From Mucilaginibacter tundrae (lineage in GTDB: Bacteria; Bacteroidota; Bacteroidia; Sphingobacteriales; Sphingobacteriaceae), in NCBI RefSeq assembly GCF_013408825.1, contig NZ_JACCBZ010000018.1, positions 1 through 16,985 of the forward strand: a stretch of 16,985 bases of DNA, given 5' to 3'. Made by a program: the position numbers and the translations under genes. Below, piece by piece: positions 7,501 to 13,929 of this stretch. Every line of letters starts with the position of its first letter. Positions within the stretch are counted from its first letter, which is position 1. Under the pieces are notes generated by a model. That model made no database searches and had not been told where the DNA came from. It saw nothing but the letters and a program-made list of their open reading frames with translations.

Positions 7501-8742
7501 GCTTACGCCGGAGCCTGATGGCGGGGAAGTGTAAAACCCAGCCTGATCGGTGGTCAGTGCATTGGGTTTATAGCTGCCATCATTAACAGTGCTCGTGTAC
7601 GCCAGGTAGTCCTGGGCAATCCTGCCGAGGGCATCATAAGCAACCGGCTTCACCACATCATTAAAATGCGGGCTATCTTTAATCTGTATGGATTGAATTA
7701 TTCTGCCCAGTCCGTCAAAATACTGAATACTTTGTTGTAACATTCCGGTTGTTTGGTTCAGCAGTCCTGCATTCGTTGTTATTCCTGCCACCTTCGGAAT
7801 TGACGTTAAGATATAATTCATGCTGTGTCCAAAACTAGTTAGCAACGGTTCGGAATAGCTGACAATCACTGCACTGGTATTGCTATAGGCGGTATTAGAA
7901 CCATTAATTACTTCTCTCTTATACAATAATGTAGATGTCTGTGGGGTTGGCGTATAATTTTGTCCTGTACCGTTCACAGTTATAGGGTTCCAATTAGTAC
8001 CGTCAGCACTGCTTAGCCATTGATAAGCTATGGTTCCTGACCAAATTGCGGGTAACGTCCCAGTCAATTGCCCACCGGCTACGTTTGCATTAGCCGTTTC
8101 TTCAGCAGGGCTGATCGTACCTGGAGCAATTGCTTGCGTCACCACTATCGCATTCGTCATTTGCCCGCTGCAATTACCAACGATGTCGACTGAATAACTG
8201 CCGGCGGCAGATGCCGTATAAGTTTGCGTATTGGGACTATTTTGAACTGGCTGGCCGTTGAGAAACCATAAATAAGTCCAAGGCCCCGTGACCGTGGAAG
8301 TAGGGGTTATGTTCGCATTGAAAGTAATAGAATTTCCTGGTGTCAAAGCCGTATTCCCGGTCGCTGTCATGGAAACATGAGGCGGACTTTGATAAAATAT
8401 TGCGCCGCTGGCAACCACGCTGCCACTTGCGTTAGAAGTTGGCATAGCGCTTCCTGGAGATATGTATACTACACAGGTTCCGTCTGCAGGTACATTAGAC
8501 CAAGATATAGCAGAGCCGGTGCCACTCATCCAACTGCTATAATAGGTGCCGTTGTTGGTGGTATTTTCGGTGGCAACCTGATAATATTTACTGGTTTGCG
8601 AGCCGGATAATGTAACGGTGGTAGTTTGGCTACAAATATAACCATTGGGAGATATGGTGTACGATTGTGCGGTGCCCGATTGGCTAACCAACAGCAGTAA
8701 GCCTATAATAAAGCTGACAGTAAAAAATAATCTTTTTTTCAC
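4531..8742 (-). CDS. Secreted Rhs protein with DUF6443-like region, Rhs core tip and variable C-terminus (TcC-like)
   Basis: 1403 residues from GTG 8742 (MKKRLFF). Residues 1-26 are a Sec signal peptide with cleavage near GTA-QS. Residues about 30-295 hold Ig/PKD-like beta domains (WTYLWFLNGQPVQNSP at 155-170; IAYQWLSSADGTNW at 238-251). From about 303 comes a DUF6443-like start (SIQYFDGLGRIIQSI at 338-352), then many YD-type repeats (YDALGRI, YDLRNRMI, YDKLGRV, YDQAGRK, YDRLNRL, YDAVGNK). The Rhs tip is at about 1168-1214: [45 protein letters not shown]. In known Rhs/TcC proteins an Asp protease cleaves after this motif, so M1214 is the predicted cleavage site. Residues 1215-1403 are the variable C-terminus (WGETYKLLDNAVSTGDY, FTREEIAEDKSVINKID, ending SKTYKKGD). 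They match no toxin family I know. The gene follows the 1076-residue Rhs gene by 27 bp and is coupled to the lipoprotein gene. Confidence 0.85.
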   Translation of the reverse strand: MKKRLFFTVSFIIGLLLLVSQSGTAQSYTISPNGYICSQTTTVTLSGSQTSKYYQVATENTTNNGTYYSSWMSGTGSAISWSNVPADGTCVVYISPGSAMPTSNASGSVVASGAIFYQSPPHVSMTATGNTALTPGNSITFNANITPTSTVTGPWTYLWFLNGQPVQNSPNTQTYTASAAGSYSVDIVGNCSGQMTNAIVVTQAIAPGTISPAEETANANVAGGQLTGTLPAIWSGTIAYQWLSSADGTNWNPITVNGTGQNYTPTPQTSTLLYKREVINGSNTAYSNTSAVIVSYSEPLLTSFGHSMNYILTSIPKVAGITTNAGLLNQTTGMLQQSIQYFDGLGRIIQSIQIKDSPHFNDVVKPVAYDALGRIAQDYLAYTSTVNDGSYKPNALTTDQAGFYTSPPSGSGVSSDASPYATIGFEPSPINRIIEQGAPGTAWQLAGTANSSSTNHTKRTSYTTNDQTSTFSSIYTSGTANPGSKIVALYTVLNNVLTRTNNSATYAPGQLNVTISRDENWQPTDGCIGTTEEYKDLEGHVVLTRHYNLKVSGSISTVEMLSTYYVYDIYGNLCFVLPPGASPDANIVVQQTTLNSLCYQYQYDLRNRMIAKALPGHGWEYTVYNTIDQVVATQDANQAAQNEWVITKYDAQGRVVMTALWNNGNAAILQTALQTQVNNGTILWESASATGNGYTNQAWPTTSIIQILTLNYYDNYINIPSLPGNFIAPAGATSNATGLLTVSQANVLGTANMLWSAQYYDKLGRVITSYKQHYFGGTVSTNNYDQLNTTYNFNDQVTTLQRMHYNTSNPGNLILTVFNKYIYDQAGRKINSWQKIQNGTGTADLWTLVAQNVYNEVGQLLSKNLHNNTDSTVFYQSINYAYNERGWLFSSSAPLFNEQLEYNTNPLGVSSFSAQYNGNITGQTRVTNGALAPAPVSVSYSFSYDRLNRLTAGISTDGNSEQGINYDQMGNITALQRTGIENDNLTYSYVNAGLSNQLLTIQNVAGTNSGFVNGTTTYNNYDPNGNTAYDGRNATGVTYNLLNLPQSITAKNITYTYDAVGNKLRKVNGTNSTEYLNGIEYDNGSLSFVTTEEGQAIPNGTVAYNYNYDLTDHLNNVRVTFDTGTGVVSQQQQNDYYPFGLNIARNTPYPPERYLYNKKELQDGMNQYDYGARFYDPVIARWTTVDPLAEESRRLSPYNYGENNPIGIIDPDGMSTTSWMQANGITANDLTNIYTALPESDNQFNKEPDENGGMDGQPDGQPKEVKLNDPKMQKAVRAKGWGETYKLLDNAVSTGDYITAGTLLKLIGFTREEIAEDKSVINKIDKIVKTGDGVFTIVLKTNQQIKNEDFTKGTTISLTVQNHAQVRIKSNNDGSVTLSLSGVTGKKYFIPLPLSSKTYKKGD
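5101..5256. repeat. Rhs tip repeat, copy 1 (functional)
   Basis: The segment of the 1403-residue Rhs gene encoding about NQYDYGARF to DPDGM is repeated in the same orientation at 3418-3575. Stretches such as the one reading GGATTGTTTTCTCCATA on the plus strand are identical in both. The functional and orphan copies then diverge into unrelated C-termini. Homologous recombination between the copies would delete the present C-terminus and the lipoprotein gene (about 1.7 kb) and fuse the orphan C-terminus to the Rhs protein, subject to the frame-breaking base at the orphan's left end. Confidence 0.8.
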
Positions 8743-8769
8743 GATAATTAGTTTAGGTTGAGCTGATAA

Positions 8770-11700
8770 CTATTGCCCCTGGTAATGGTAATCGTAATGT
8801 TTGACAATATTTCCGTTCAGGTCAATGATATTCATTAAACGGTTGTAGGAATCATACTGATAAGTTGTAATTTTGCCTTTGGGATCAGTTTCGCTTGTTA
8901 TTCCTGTCACTGTTGCATAAGTATAAGTGGTAACCTGTGAATTTGGAAGACCTGCGCGCAAAAGATTCAGGGTTGTTCGCATTACCGCGTCGGTCGTACC
9001 GGGATTGTCAAGCTGCGACTGGGTAATATTGTTTGAAGCCATTACCGCTTGTACAGCCGCGTAAGTGCTGTTGGTTATCTTGGCGACAAGATACTGTGAA
9101 TTATACCCCCAAAGGTAGACATCATGTGCATCGCCTGTTTTAGATTCTTCCTGCACATTGCCGTGTGTATCATATTGATACATCTGTTCCCTTGTTTCCA
9201 GTGTATTGGATCCGGTTTGCAGCTGAACCGTTTGAGGCAAAAAATAGTTTGTGTAAGGTGACGAATAAGCAATCTGGGTCAGGCTTACCGGGTTTCCATT
9301 ATTGGTGACCACCGTTTTTATAAGGGGGGTCAAAATATGTGCGGCAACCATGGCCAAGCTGGTTGCATCCGTCGCTTCTATAGGATAGGTATAATTCGTT
9401 ACAACTGTTTCTCCTCTGCTGTTTATTACCGTTTTCTGCGTAAGCATATTGTTGACGTCATAGCTATTATAAGTTTCTGACGAAACCACCGGATTATTGC
9501 CATTCTGATCATAGATCGTCATGGTTTTATTTACGGGGTAATAGTCGTAGGTATACAGTTCACGTGCAGATTCCAGGACAAATAATTCCGCAGGGTTACA
9601 TTGCGAGAAAAAATTACCGACATCAATGTGGTTCAAATAGCTGTTAAACCTGGCCGCGTCATTGCGGTAAGTATAATTGGTTTTTTGTACCAACGTATTG
9701 CCGGATGTATATTGAAACGTTCCGGTCGGCAAGCCCCGTTCCCCTTCCAGGGTATTCATTGGCAGATAGGCCTCCATGCTTCCATTCAATAACCAGCCGA
9801 TCATGCTAGCGGGGGGATTGTCATAATGTGATATCCCATTCAGGTCGATTCCATAATTGGTAAAAAAGTGCCGCGTATAAGAGCCGTCCGCATTAACCTC
9901 CGCCACTTCATTATAGCCAATATATGAACCCATCCCGTTATAGCTATAGTTGGTTAGCGGCTGGAACGCATCTGAATAGATCGAAATGGTAGCACTTCCG
10001 ATAACTGTTTGCCTGTTTGACGTACTGAAACTGTATTGAGGCATCCCGTTCAACACACCACTGGACGAAAGCGTAGTTGTTCCGCCCGCGGTGTAGCCCG
10101 CTTTATAAATATAATTTTTGTCCAGCAATACCGCTCCGTTAATGTCAAAACTTTTAATCTCCTTAATCCGGCTGCCGCCTGCATATCCGGTTGCAGCTAC
10201 CAGGGCCTGCCGGTTGGCAGAAACGTACTGGGAATAGTCATGTGCTTCCCAGGTCAGCTTGGTATAACCACCCGTGGGATAGGTAATCTGATTCAGCAAT
10301 CCAGTTGTGACCTCCGTAGGATCTGTCTGTCTGGCTGCAACTATACCACTCGCGTTAACACTACCAAGATCCTGTCCATTGAAAAAGCCCCAATTATCGG
10401 TGCCATTGCCGTCATAGTAAGCGGTCGTTCCGTCTTTTAGCGCCGACATATTGCTTACGGTATTGTATAGAAAGGAATAAACTTCCATGGGGCTATCCTG
10501 GTTGTCATTTTCAGATAAACTATTTAAGGTAAGTCTTTGGCTAGCTGAACTGCTGTAATTGAATTGGAATTCCCGGTATATATTATTGGCGCTGTTATTG
10601 ATTGTTATCGTGTTTAGCTGCTCCCACTGAATATTATTGAGATTTCCGTTAATCGGAGCCGGGTTAAGCTGATCGGAATTGGCTGGAATTGGCACAATCG
10701 GGCCTGCAGCTGGGTTTACATTGCTGCCATCCTGGCTGAGCAGGGTAAAGTTGCTATACCGGAGACAGGTCGCCGGAGAAAAGGTAAACGATATGGTTTC
10801 ATTCGGGCTGCTGATTTGGCTTAAATACATAGGCCACTCATAATGCCCATAATGAGTATTAATCGCGGTCGTGGATTGGGTGGCGTTTGAAACGCTACAG
10901 CCATTAGATGTTGACGCGGTAATATCGCTATCGCTAAATCCTAAAAAAGATAAATTCACGGTAGGATAAGTTCGTTGATAGGTAAAGTTCACCACATTAT
11001 GATTGACATCTATGATCTGCGATAATAACCAAGTATTGGCTAAAAACTGGAACGGTCCATTAACAGAGTTTGAAGGAGTGACCGGATCAAAGTAATATAC
11101 CGATTCAAACTCAATTGCATTAGCGCCGCCAAAAACATATTGGGTACCGTCTGGTACGGTCATAATAAAACCTGCAAAAGTGTTGGGCTGATAGTTGGTC
11201 CCCGCATCGTTTATCACCCCCGAACAACCATTGCAGGTTGGTTGCTGCGATGTCTGAAACGGTATGTATTGTTCAATAGCGGGATAAATATCTGCCTGTG
11301 CCAAAAAACCATCCTCTGCAGTCCCGGCTAAACTTCCGGTCCCGGTCAATAAAGATATTTTGATATTATCATTGCATACAACCTTCCATCCTAATGTTGG
11401 TCCTTCGTAATAAAAAGTTCCGCTATACCCCATAAAATTGAAGGAAAATTCATCAGCCTGAATATCAATTACACCAGTCTGATCAAGCGGACTCACCTGA
11501 AAATTATTTTTCAGATTGGTTACAGAAGACCACCCTGTAGCGTTCGCCAATTCGCTGCCGGAGGCATTTGGGAAGTTTACGCTATTCCCTGGAACCGGGT
11601 AATAGGCGTCAAGGGAGTTTTGCGGTGCCATCGAAGTGCCCGGACTGCCATACAAATCATCCGGATTGCCCCGTACGATCCGGGTGATAGCGCCATAACT

Positions 11701-12000
11701 TTGCAGGTCCCAACCTAATCCTACCCATCCGGGTTGCTGAGCGGGTCTTACCGCTGAAGGATGGTATCTTAAAGAAATAGGAACCGAGATATTTCCGTAT
11801 TTTAACGTATGTATCGGGATACTGATGTCCGGGGTACCGGTGAACAGATTCACTGGCACGTCCGTGAATTTCTCCAGGGTTGCCGCATTGGGGCTCGAGG
11901 TAGTTGGCGGCGGAAGTGTCTGAGATTGTGCTGAATAAGATTGTAGCAGGGATAAAAAAAACAGCAAAGCAATGCAAGCAAAAAAGTTTAACTTTTTCAT
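8770..12000 (-). CDS. Secreted Rhs/YD-repeat protein lacking the tip (TcB-like half)
   Basis: 1076 residues from ATG 12000. Residues 1-24 are a signal peptide (FFACIALLFFLSLLQSYSA), with cleavage near SYSA-QS. The N-terminus carries the motif set usual for Bacteroidota Rhs proteins: TDVPVNLFTGTPDISIPIHT at 46-65, VPISLRYHPS at 73-82, WVGLGWDL at 92-99 and RIVRGNPDD at 107-115. These resemble the opening of SpvB/TcB-type proteins. The middle is beta-rich. YD-type strands increase towards the end (YQYDTHGNVQEESKTGDAH near 950; TYQYDSYNRLMNIIDLNG at about 1046-1063), and the protein stops at HYDYHYQGQ without the DPxGM tip. Followed at 27 bp by the second Rhs gene, so the two are probably co-transcribed. 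By analogy with Tc toxins, where TcB and TcC together build a closed cocoon, this could be the first half of a two-protein cage. The analogy is inference from architecture. Confidence 0.8.
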   Translation of the reverse strand: MKKLNFFACIALLFFLSLLQSYSAQSQTLPPPTTSSPNAATLEKFTDVPVNLFTGTPDISIPIHTLKYGNISVPISLRYHPSAVRPAQQPGWVGLGWDLQSYGAITRIVRGNPDDLYGSPGTSMAPQNSLDAYYPVPGNSVNFPNASGSELANATGWSSVTNLKNNFQVSPLDQTGVIDIQADEFSFNFMGYSGTFYYEGPTLGWKVVCNDNIKISLLTGTGSLAGTAEDGFLAQADIYPAIEQYIPFQTSQQPTCNGCSGVINDAGTNYQPNTFAGFIMTVPDGTQYVFGGANAIEFESVYYFDPVTPSNSVNGPFQFLANTWLLSQIIDVNHNVVNFTYQRTYPTVNLSFLGFSDSDITASTSNGCSVSNATQSTTAINTHYGHYEWPMYLSQISSPNETISFTFSPATCLRYSNFTLLSQDGSNVNPAAGPIVPIPANSDQLNPAPINGNLNNIQWEQLNTITINNSANNIYREFQFNYSSSASQRLTLNSLSENDNQDSPMEVYSFLYNTVSNMSALKDGTTAYYDGNGTDNWGFFNGQDLGSVNASGIVAARQTDPTEVTTGLLNQITYPTGGYTKLTWEAHDYSQYVSANRQALVAATGYAGGSRIKEIKSFDINGAVLLDKNYIYKAGYTAGGTTTLSSSGVLNGMPQYSFSTSNRQTVIGSATISIYSDAFQPLTNYSYNGMGSYIGYNEVAEVNADGSYTRHFFTNYGIDLNGISHYDNPPASMIGWLLNGSMEAYLPMNTLEGERGLPTGTFQYTSGNTLVQKTNYTYRNDAARFNSYLNHIDVGNFFSQCNPAELFVLESARELYTYDYYPVNKTMTIYDQNGNNPVVSSETYNSYDVNNMLTQKTVINSRGETVVTNYTYPIEATDATSLAMVAAHILTPLIKTVVTNNGNPVSLTQIAYSSPYTNYFLPQTVQLQTGSNTLETREQMYQYDTHGNVQEESKTGDAHDVYLWGYNSQYLVAKITNSTYAAVQAVMASNNITQSQLDNPGTTDAVMRTTLNLLRAGLPNSQVTTYTYATVTGITSETDPKGKITTYQYDSYNRLMNIIDLNGNIVKHYDYHYQGQ

Positions 12001-12292
12001 AATTTATTAACAGGTGAAGAATCAGGTAACTTTGACAGGATTTCCGGCTGCATTAATGCAGGCTGAGAATACTTTCGTAAATCTACGGCAGGCCAGAAAA
12101 GCGTTGAATAATCATTGTGAATCGGTTAAAGGTATGCTGTGAAATTATTGCTAATATATGTCGTCTCAACACCATAATGTAATGATATCTTAACAAAATA
12201 TAGTCACTTACCTCATTCAATGAAGAATTATAGAAATTGGCAATAAGATATTAATCGATTCGGTTAACAGGTATATGAGATGCATCGGTAAA
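12001..12292. other. Upstream region of the Rhs operon
   Basis: These 292 bp lie between the Rhs operon start and the left end of the IS element. I see no gene, repeat or RNA in them. They should contain the minus-strand promoter of the Rhs operon; no exact TAnnTTTG was found on that strand, the nearest being TATATTTTG at about 12197-12205 (minus), one base too long. The Shine-Dalgarno sequence ahead of ATG 12000 is poor, as is usual in Bacteroidota. Before the IS inserted, this region continued directly to the small gene at 13672. Confidence 0.4.
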
Positions 12293-12306
12293 ACAGGACA
12301 GTAGGA
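12293..12306 (+). repeat. Left inverted repeat of the IS3-family element
   Basis: ACAGGACAGTAGGA matches the inverted right end (GCCGGACAGTGGAC) over the core GGACAGT plus scattered bases. It is preceded by AAA at 12290-12292. Confidence 0.65.
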
Positions 12307-12327
12307 TTTGCTTAAATTAGCAAACCG

Positions 12328-12639
12328 ATGTTAGGAAAAAAATCAGACAAGCCACGTAGGAAATACGATGCAGAATTTAAAGGGGACGTGTTGAAAATGG
12401 TGTTTACCGGCCGTCCGGTTCATGAGATCGCCACATCATTAGGCATTAACGTGGGGATGATCCACAAATGGAGGGCACAGCGTACAGGTTCCCTGAGGTC
12501 GTCGGATCCTTTGATGCCGATAGTTGTTCCGGCTGTTCCTGGAGCGGAACATGAGCGGGTCAAGGCTCGTTTGCGCGAGGTAGAGCAGGAAAGGGACATT
12601 TTAAAAAAAGCGTTAGGCATTTTCAGCCGGGGGATTTAA
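12328..12639 (+). CDS. IS3-family transposase OrfA
   Basis: 103 residues from ATG 12328. Residues about 8-50 form the DNA-binding helix-turn-helix (RKYDAEFKGDVLKMVFTG, then VHEIATSLGINVGMIHKW), which recognises the IS ends. Residues 74-100 form a leucine-zipper coiled coil (HERVKARLREVEQERDILKK) used for OrfA/OrfAB multimerisation. The length is normal for the family. An A7 run in the last coiled-coil codons allows -1 slippage into orfB. Alone, OrfA usually acts as a regulator of transposition. The upstream 35 bp inside the IS should carry its promoter. Confidence 0.92.
   Translation: MLGKKSDKPRRKYDAEFKGDVLKMVFTGRPVHEIATSLGINVGMIHKWRAQRTGSLRSSDPLMPIVVPAVPGAEHERVKARLREVEQERDILKKALGIFSRGI
12603..12609 (+). 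promoter_or_regulatory. A7 slippery site for -1 frameshift OrfA to OrfAB
   Basis: The heptamer reads A AAA AAA followed by GCG in the OrfA frame, a standard -1 slippery pattern. In the -1 frame the sequence is open without a stop (KKSVRHFQPGDLKVV) straight into orfB. This gives an OrfAB fusion transposase of about 400 residues, as known for IS3-family elements. Confidence 0.8.
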
Positions 12640-12641
12640 AG

Positions 12642-13526
12642 GTGGTGTACGCTTTCATTTTATCCCAGGCGCTGATTTTTCCGGTGCTCACAATGTGCCA
12701 CGTTTTGTCGGTAAGCCGGAGCTGTTATTACGTTTACCGCAAGAATGGCAATACCGTTGAAAACCCCGCAGAAAAGGAAATCGAAGCGCAGGTCGTTGAT
12801 GCCTTTACGTTGCATAAGCGGCGTTATGGTATTCGCAGACTGGTGCCGGAGCTATTGGACCAGGGCTTAAAGATAGGTCATTATAAGGTACGGCGGATAT
12901 TACATAAAAAAGGTTTAAAAGCGATCCAGCCGAAGTCGTTTGTGCCCCGTACGACCGACAGCAGGCATCCTTACCCCATCAGCCCTAACCTGTTGAAGGG
13001 AAAAGCGTTCCCGGTAAAAATCAACCAGGTGTGGGTTGGTGACATCACTTACGTCCCTTTAAACGGTGGGGGCTGGTGCTTTTTGGCGGTATGGACGGAT
13101 TTATTTTCGCGTAAGGTAACAGGCTGGCAATTACTGAACCACATGAAAGAAGGGCTGATCGTAGAAGCATTTAAAAAGTCATGGAGCAGCCGTAAGGCCG
13201 CTGGCGGACTGATCGTTCATTCTGACCGTGGCGGGCAGTATGCCGGGAATGTCTTCCGCAAATTGTTGAACGGCCACAAGGTATTGCAGAGCATGAGCGG
13301 TGTAGATAACCCGTACGATAATGCTTTTATGGAATCGCATTTCTCCAGGTTTAAAGCCGAGCTATTGCAAGGCGGAGCCTTTGAAGGACTAGAAAATGCC
13401 CGCGTAGAAATATTTGAATACATTGAAACGTACTATAATCCTATCCGCAGACATTCAGCACTGGGCTATATCAGCCCGGTGGCTTTTGAGCGGAAGATGA
13501 GTTATCAACAAAAAGCGGAGGTCTGA
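12642..13526 (+). CDS. IS3-family transposase OrfB, DDE catalytic domain
   Basis: 294 residues from a GTG at 12642, three bases after the orfA stop and in the -1 frame, so the natural product is probably OrfAB by frameshift rather than OrfB alone. Residues 45-115 carry the HTH_21-like region (AFTLHKRRYGIRRLVPELLD, then HYKVRRILHKKGLKAI). The integrase core (rve) follows, with the catalytic triad D134 (VWVGDITYV), D195 (VHSDRGGQY) and E231 (NAFMESHFSRFK). D195 and E231 are separated by 35 residues, the DD35E spacing of the family. The C-terminus (YNPIRRHSALGYISPVAFE) is the usual IS3-family end. All key residues are present, so the enzyme is predicted active. Confidence 0.93.
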   Translation: MVYAFILSQALIFPVLTMCHVLSVSRSCYYVYRKNGNTVENPAEKEIEAQVVDAFTLHKRRYGIRRLVPELLDQGLKIGHYKVRRILHKKGLKAIQPKSFVPRTTDSRHPYPISPNLLKGKAFPVKINQVWVGDITYVPLNGGGWCFLAVWTDLFSRKVTGWQLLNHMKEGLIVEAFKKSWSSRKAAGGLIVHSDRGGQYAGNVFRKLLNGHKVLQSMSGVDNPYDNAFMESHFSRFKAELLQGGAFEGLENARVEIFEYIETYYNPIRRHSALGYISPVAFERKMSYQQKAEV

Positions 13527-13536
13527 TAAAAAGAAA

Positions 13537-13604
13537 AAAAGAAGCAAAAAAAGAAAAACGTGTTGAAATATGAAAACTCTACGAGTTTCCCACATTCCAA
13601 CACG
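13537..13604 (-). terminator. Minus-strand terminator inside the IS3 right end
   Basis: Arms CGTGTTG (13559-13565) and CAACACG (13598-13604) close an imperfect stem that continues through AAACTC/GAGTTT near the loop. On the minus strand the hairpin is followed by a long T-rich run (CGTTTTTCTTTTTTTGC, to about 13537). This is the shape of a Rho-independent terminator for transcription entering the IS from the right, antisense to orfB. On the plus strand no T-run follows, so it is a poor terminator for orfB. Confidence 0.65.
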
Positions 13605-13650
13605 ACAAACAAACAACAACAATTATTAATTATCTTTAGAAACTAAGAGA

Positions 13651-13664
13651 GTCCACTGTCCGGC
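13651..13664 (-). repeat. Right inverted repeat of the IS3-family element
   Basis: On the plus strand GTCCACTGTCCGGC; its complement GCCGGACAGTGGAC matches the left end around GGACAGT. AAA follows at 13665-13667, duplicating the left flank. Confidence 0.65.
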
Positions 13665-13671
13665 AAAACCA

Positions 13672-13914
13672 TCACACCTCATACAGCATCGTACGGAGAC
13701 AACCCGAAAACTTAAAACCGTTAGCTAATAGACTTATTAGTTTACTTCCGTACTTTAACCAGTATCCATTGCTTTGGTCACTTTCTCTATAAAATATTTT
13801 TTCCTGATAAAATATATTGGGGCAGGTTATAACGAATAGCCTCAAGTCCGGACCAGCCGATCCGCTGAAACTTACTAAACATCCCCTTGATAGTAAAAAT
13901 TCTTCTAATGTCAT
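13672..13914 (-). CDS. Hypothetical 80-residue protein
   Basis: Not recognised. The start is ATG 13914, 15 bp after the stop of the T9SS repeat protein, so the two could be co-transcribed. The sequence opens MTLEEFLLSRGCLVSF, continues LRLFVITCPNIFYQEKIFYR and ends CLRTMLYEV. It has four cysteines, alternating hydrophobic strands, no signal peptide and no clear transmembrane helix. The stop lies eight bases inside the right flank of the IS and was not created by the insertion, because the IS ends before it. Its composition is similar to that of the neighbouring gene. It could be a real small protein or a chance frame; the tight spacing favours real. Confidence 0.4.
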   Translation of the reverse strand: MTLEEFLLSRGCLVSFSGSAGPDLRLFVITCPNIFYQEKIFYRESDQSNGYWLKYGSKLISLLANGFKFSGCLRTMLYEV

Positions 13915-13929
13915 ATAATGTTTAAGTTT

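Larger units (their letters stand above)
12293..13664 (+). mobile_element. IS3-family insertion sequence, about 1.37 kb
   Basis: Two overlapping-phase transposase genes lie between imperfect inverted ends: ACAGGACAGTAGG at the left and, reading inward on the other strand, GCCGGACAGTGGA at the right. Both sides are flanked by AAA (12290-12292 and 13665-13667), a 3-bp target duplication typical of the IS3 family. The exact outer bases are uncertain by one or two positions because the ends do not show the usual TG..CA. The copy looks intact: both genes are full length, the slippery site is present, and the DDE residues are in place. It sits in the gap upstream of the Rhs operon and eight bases short of the stop of the small gene at 13672, so it disrupts no reading frame but may affect Rhs transcription. 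Confidence 0.85.

Noticed and set aside
8377..8610. Plus-strand 77-residue frame inside the 1403-residue Rhs gene
   Set aside because: Antisense to a well-supported signal-peptide/Ig region; no start signal or family resemblance.
11657..11977. Second minus-strand frame of 106 residues within the start of the 1076-residue Rhs gene
   Set aside because: Shadow frame; the signal peptide and Rhs N-terminal motifs are in the other frame.
12027..12034. TAACTTTG on the plus strand, an exact match to the Bacteroidota -7 motif
   Set aside because: No plus-strand gene follows before the IS, and no -33 element is clear; likely chance.
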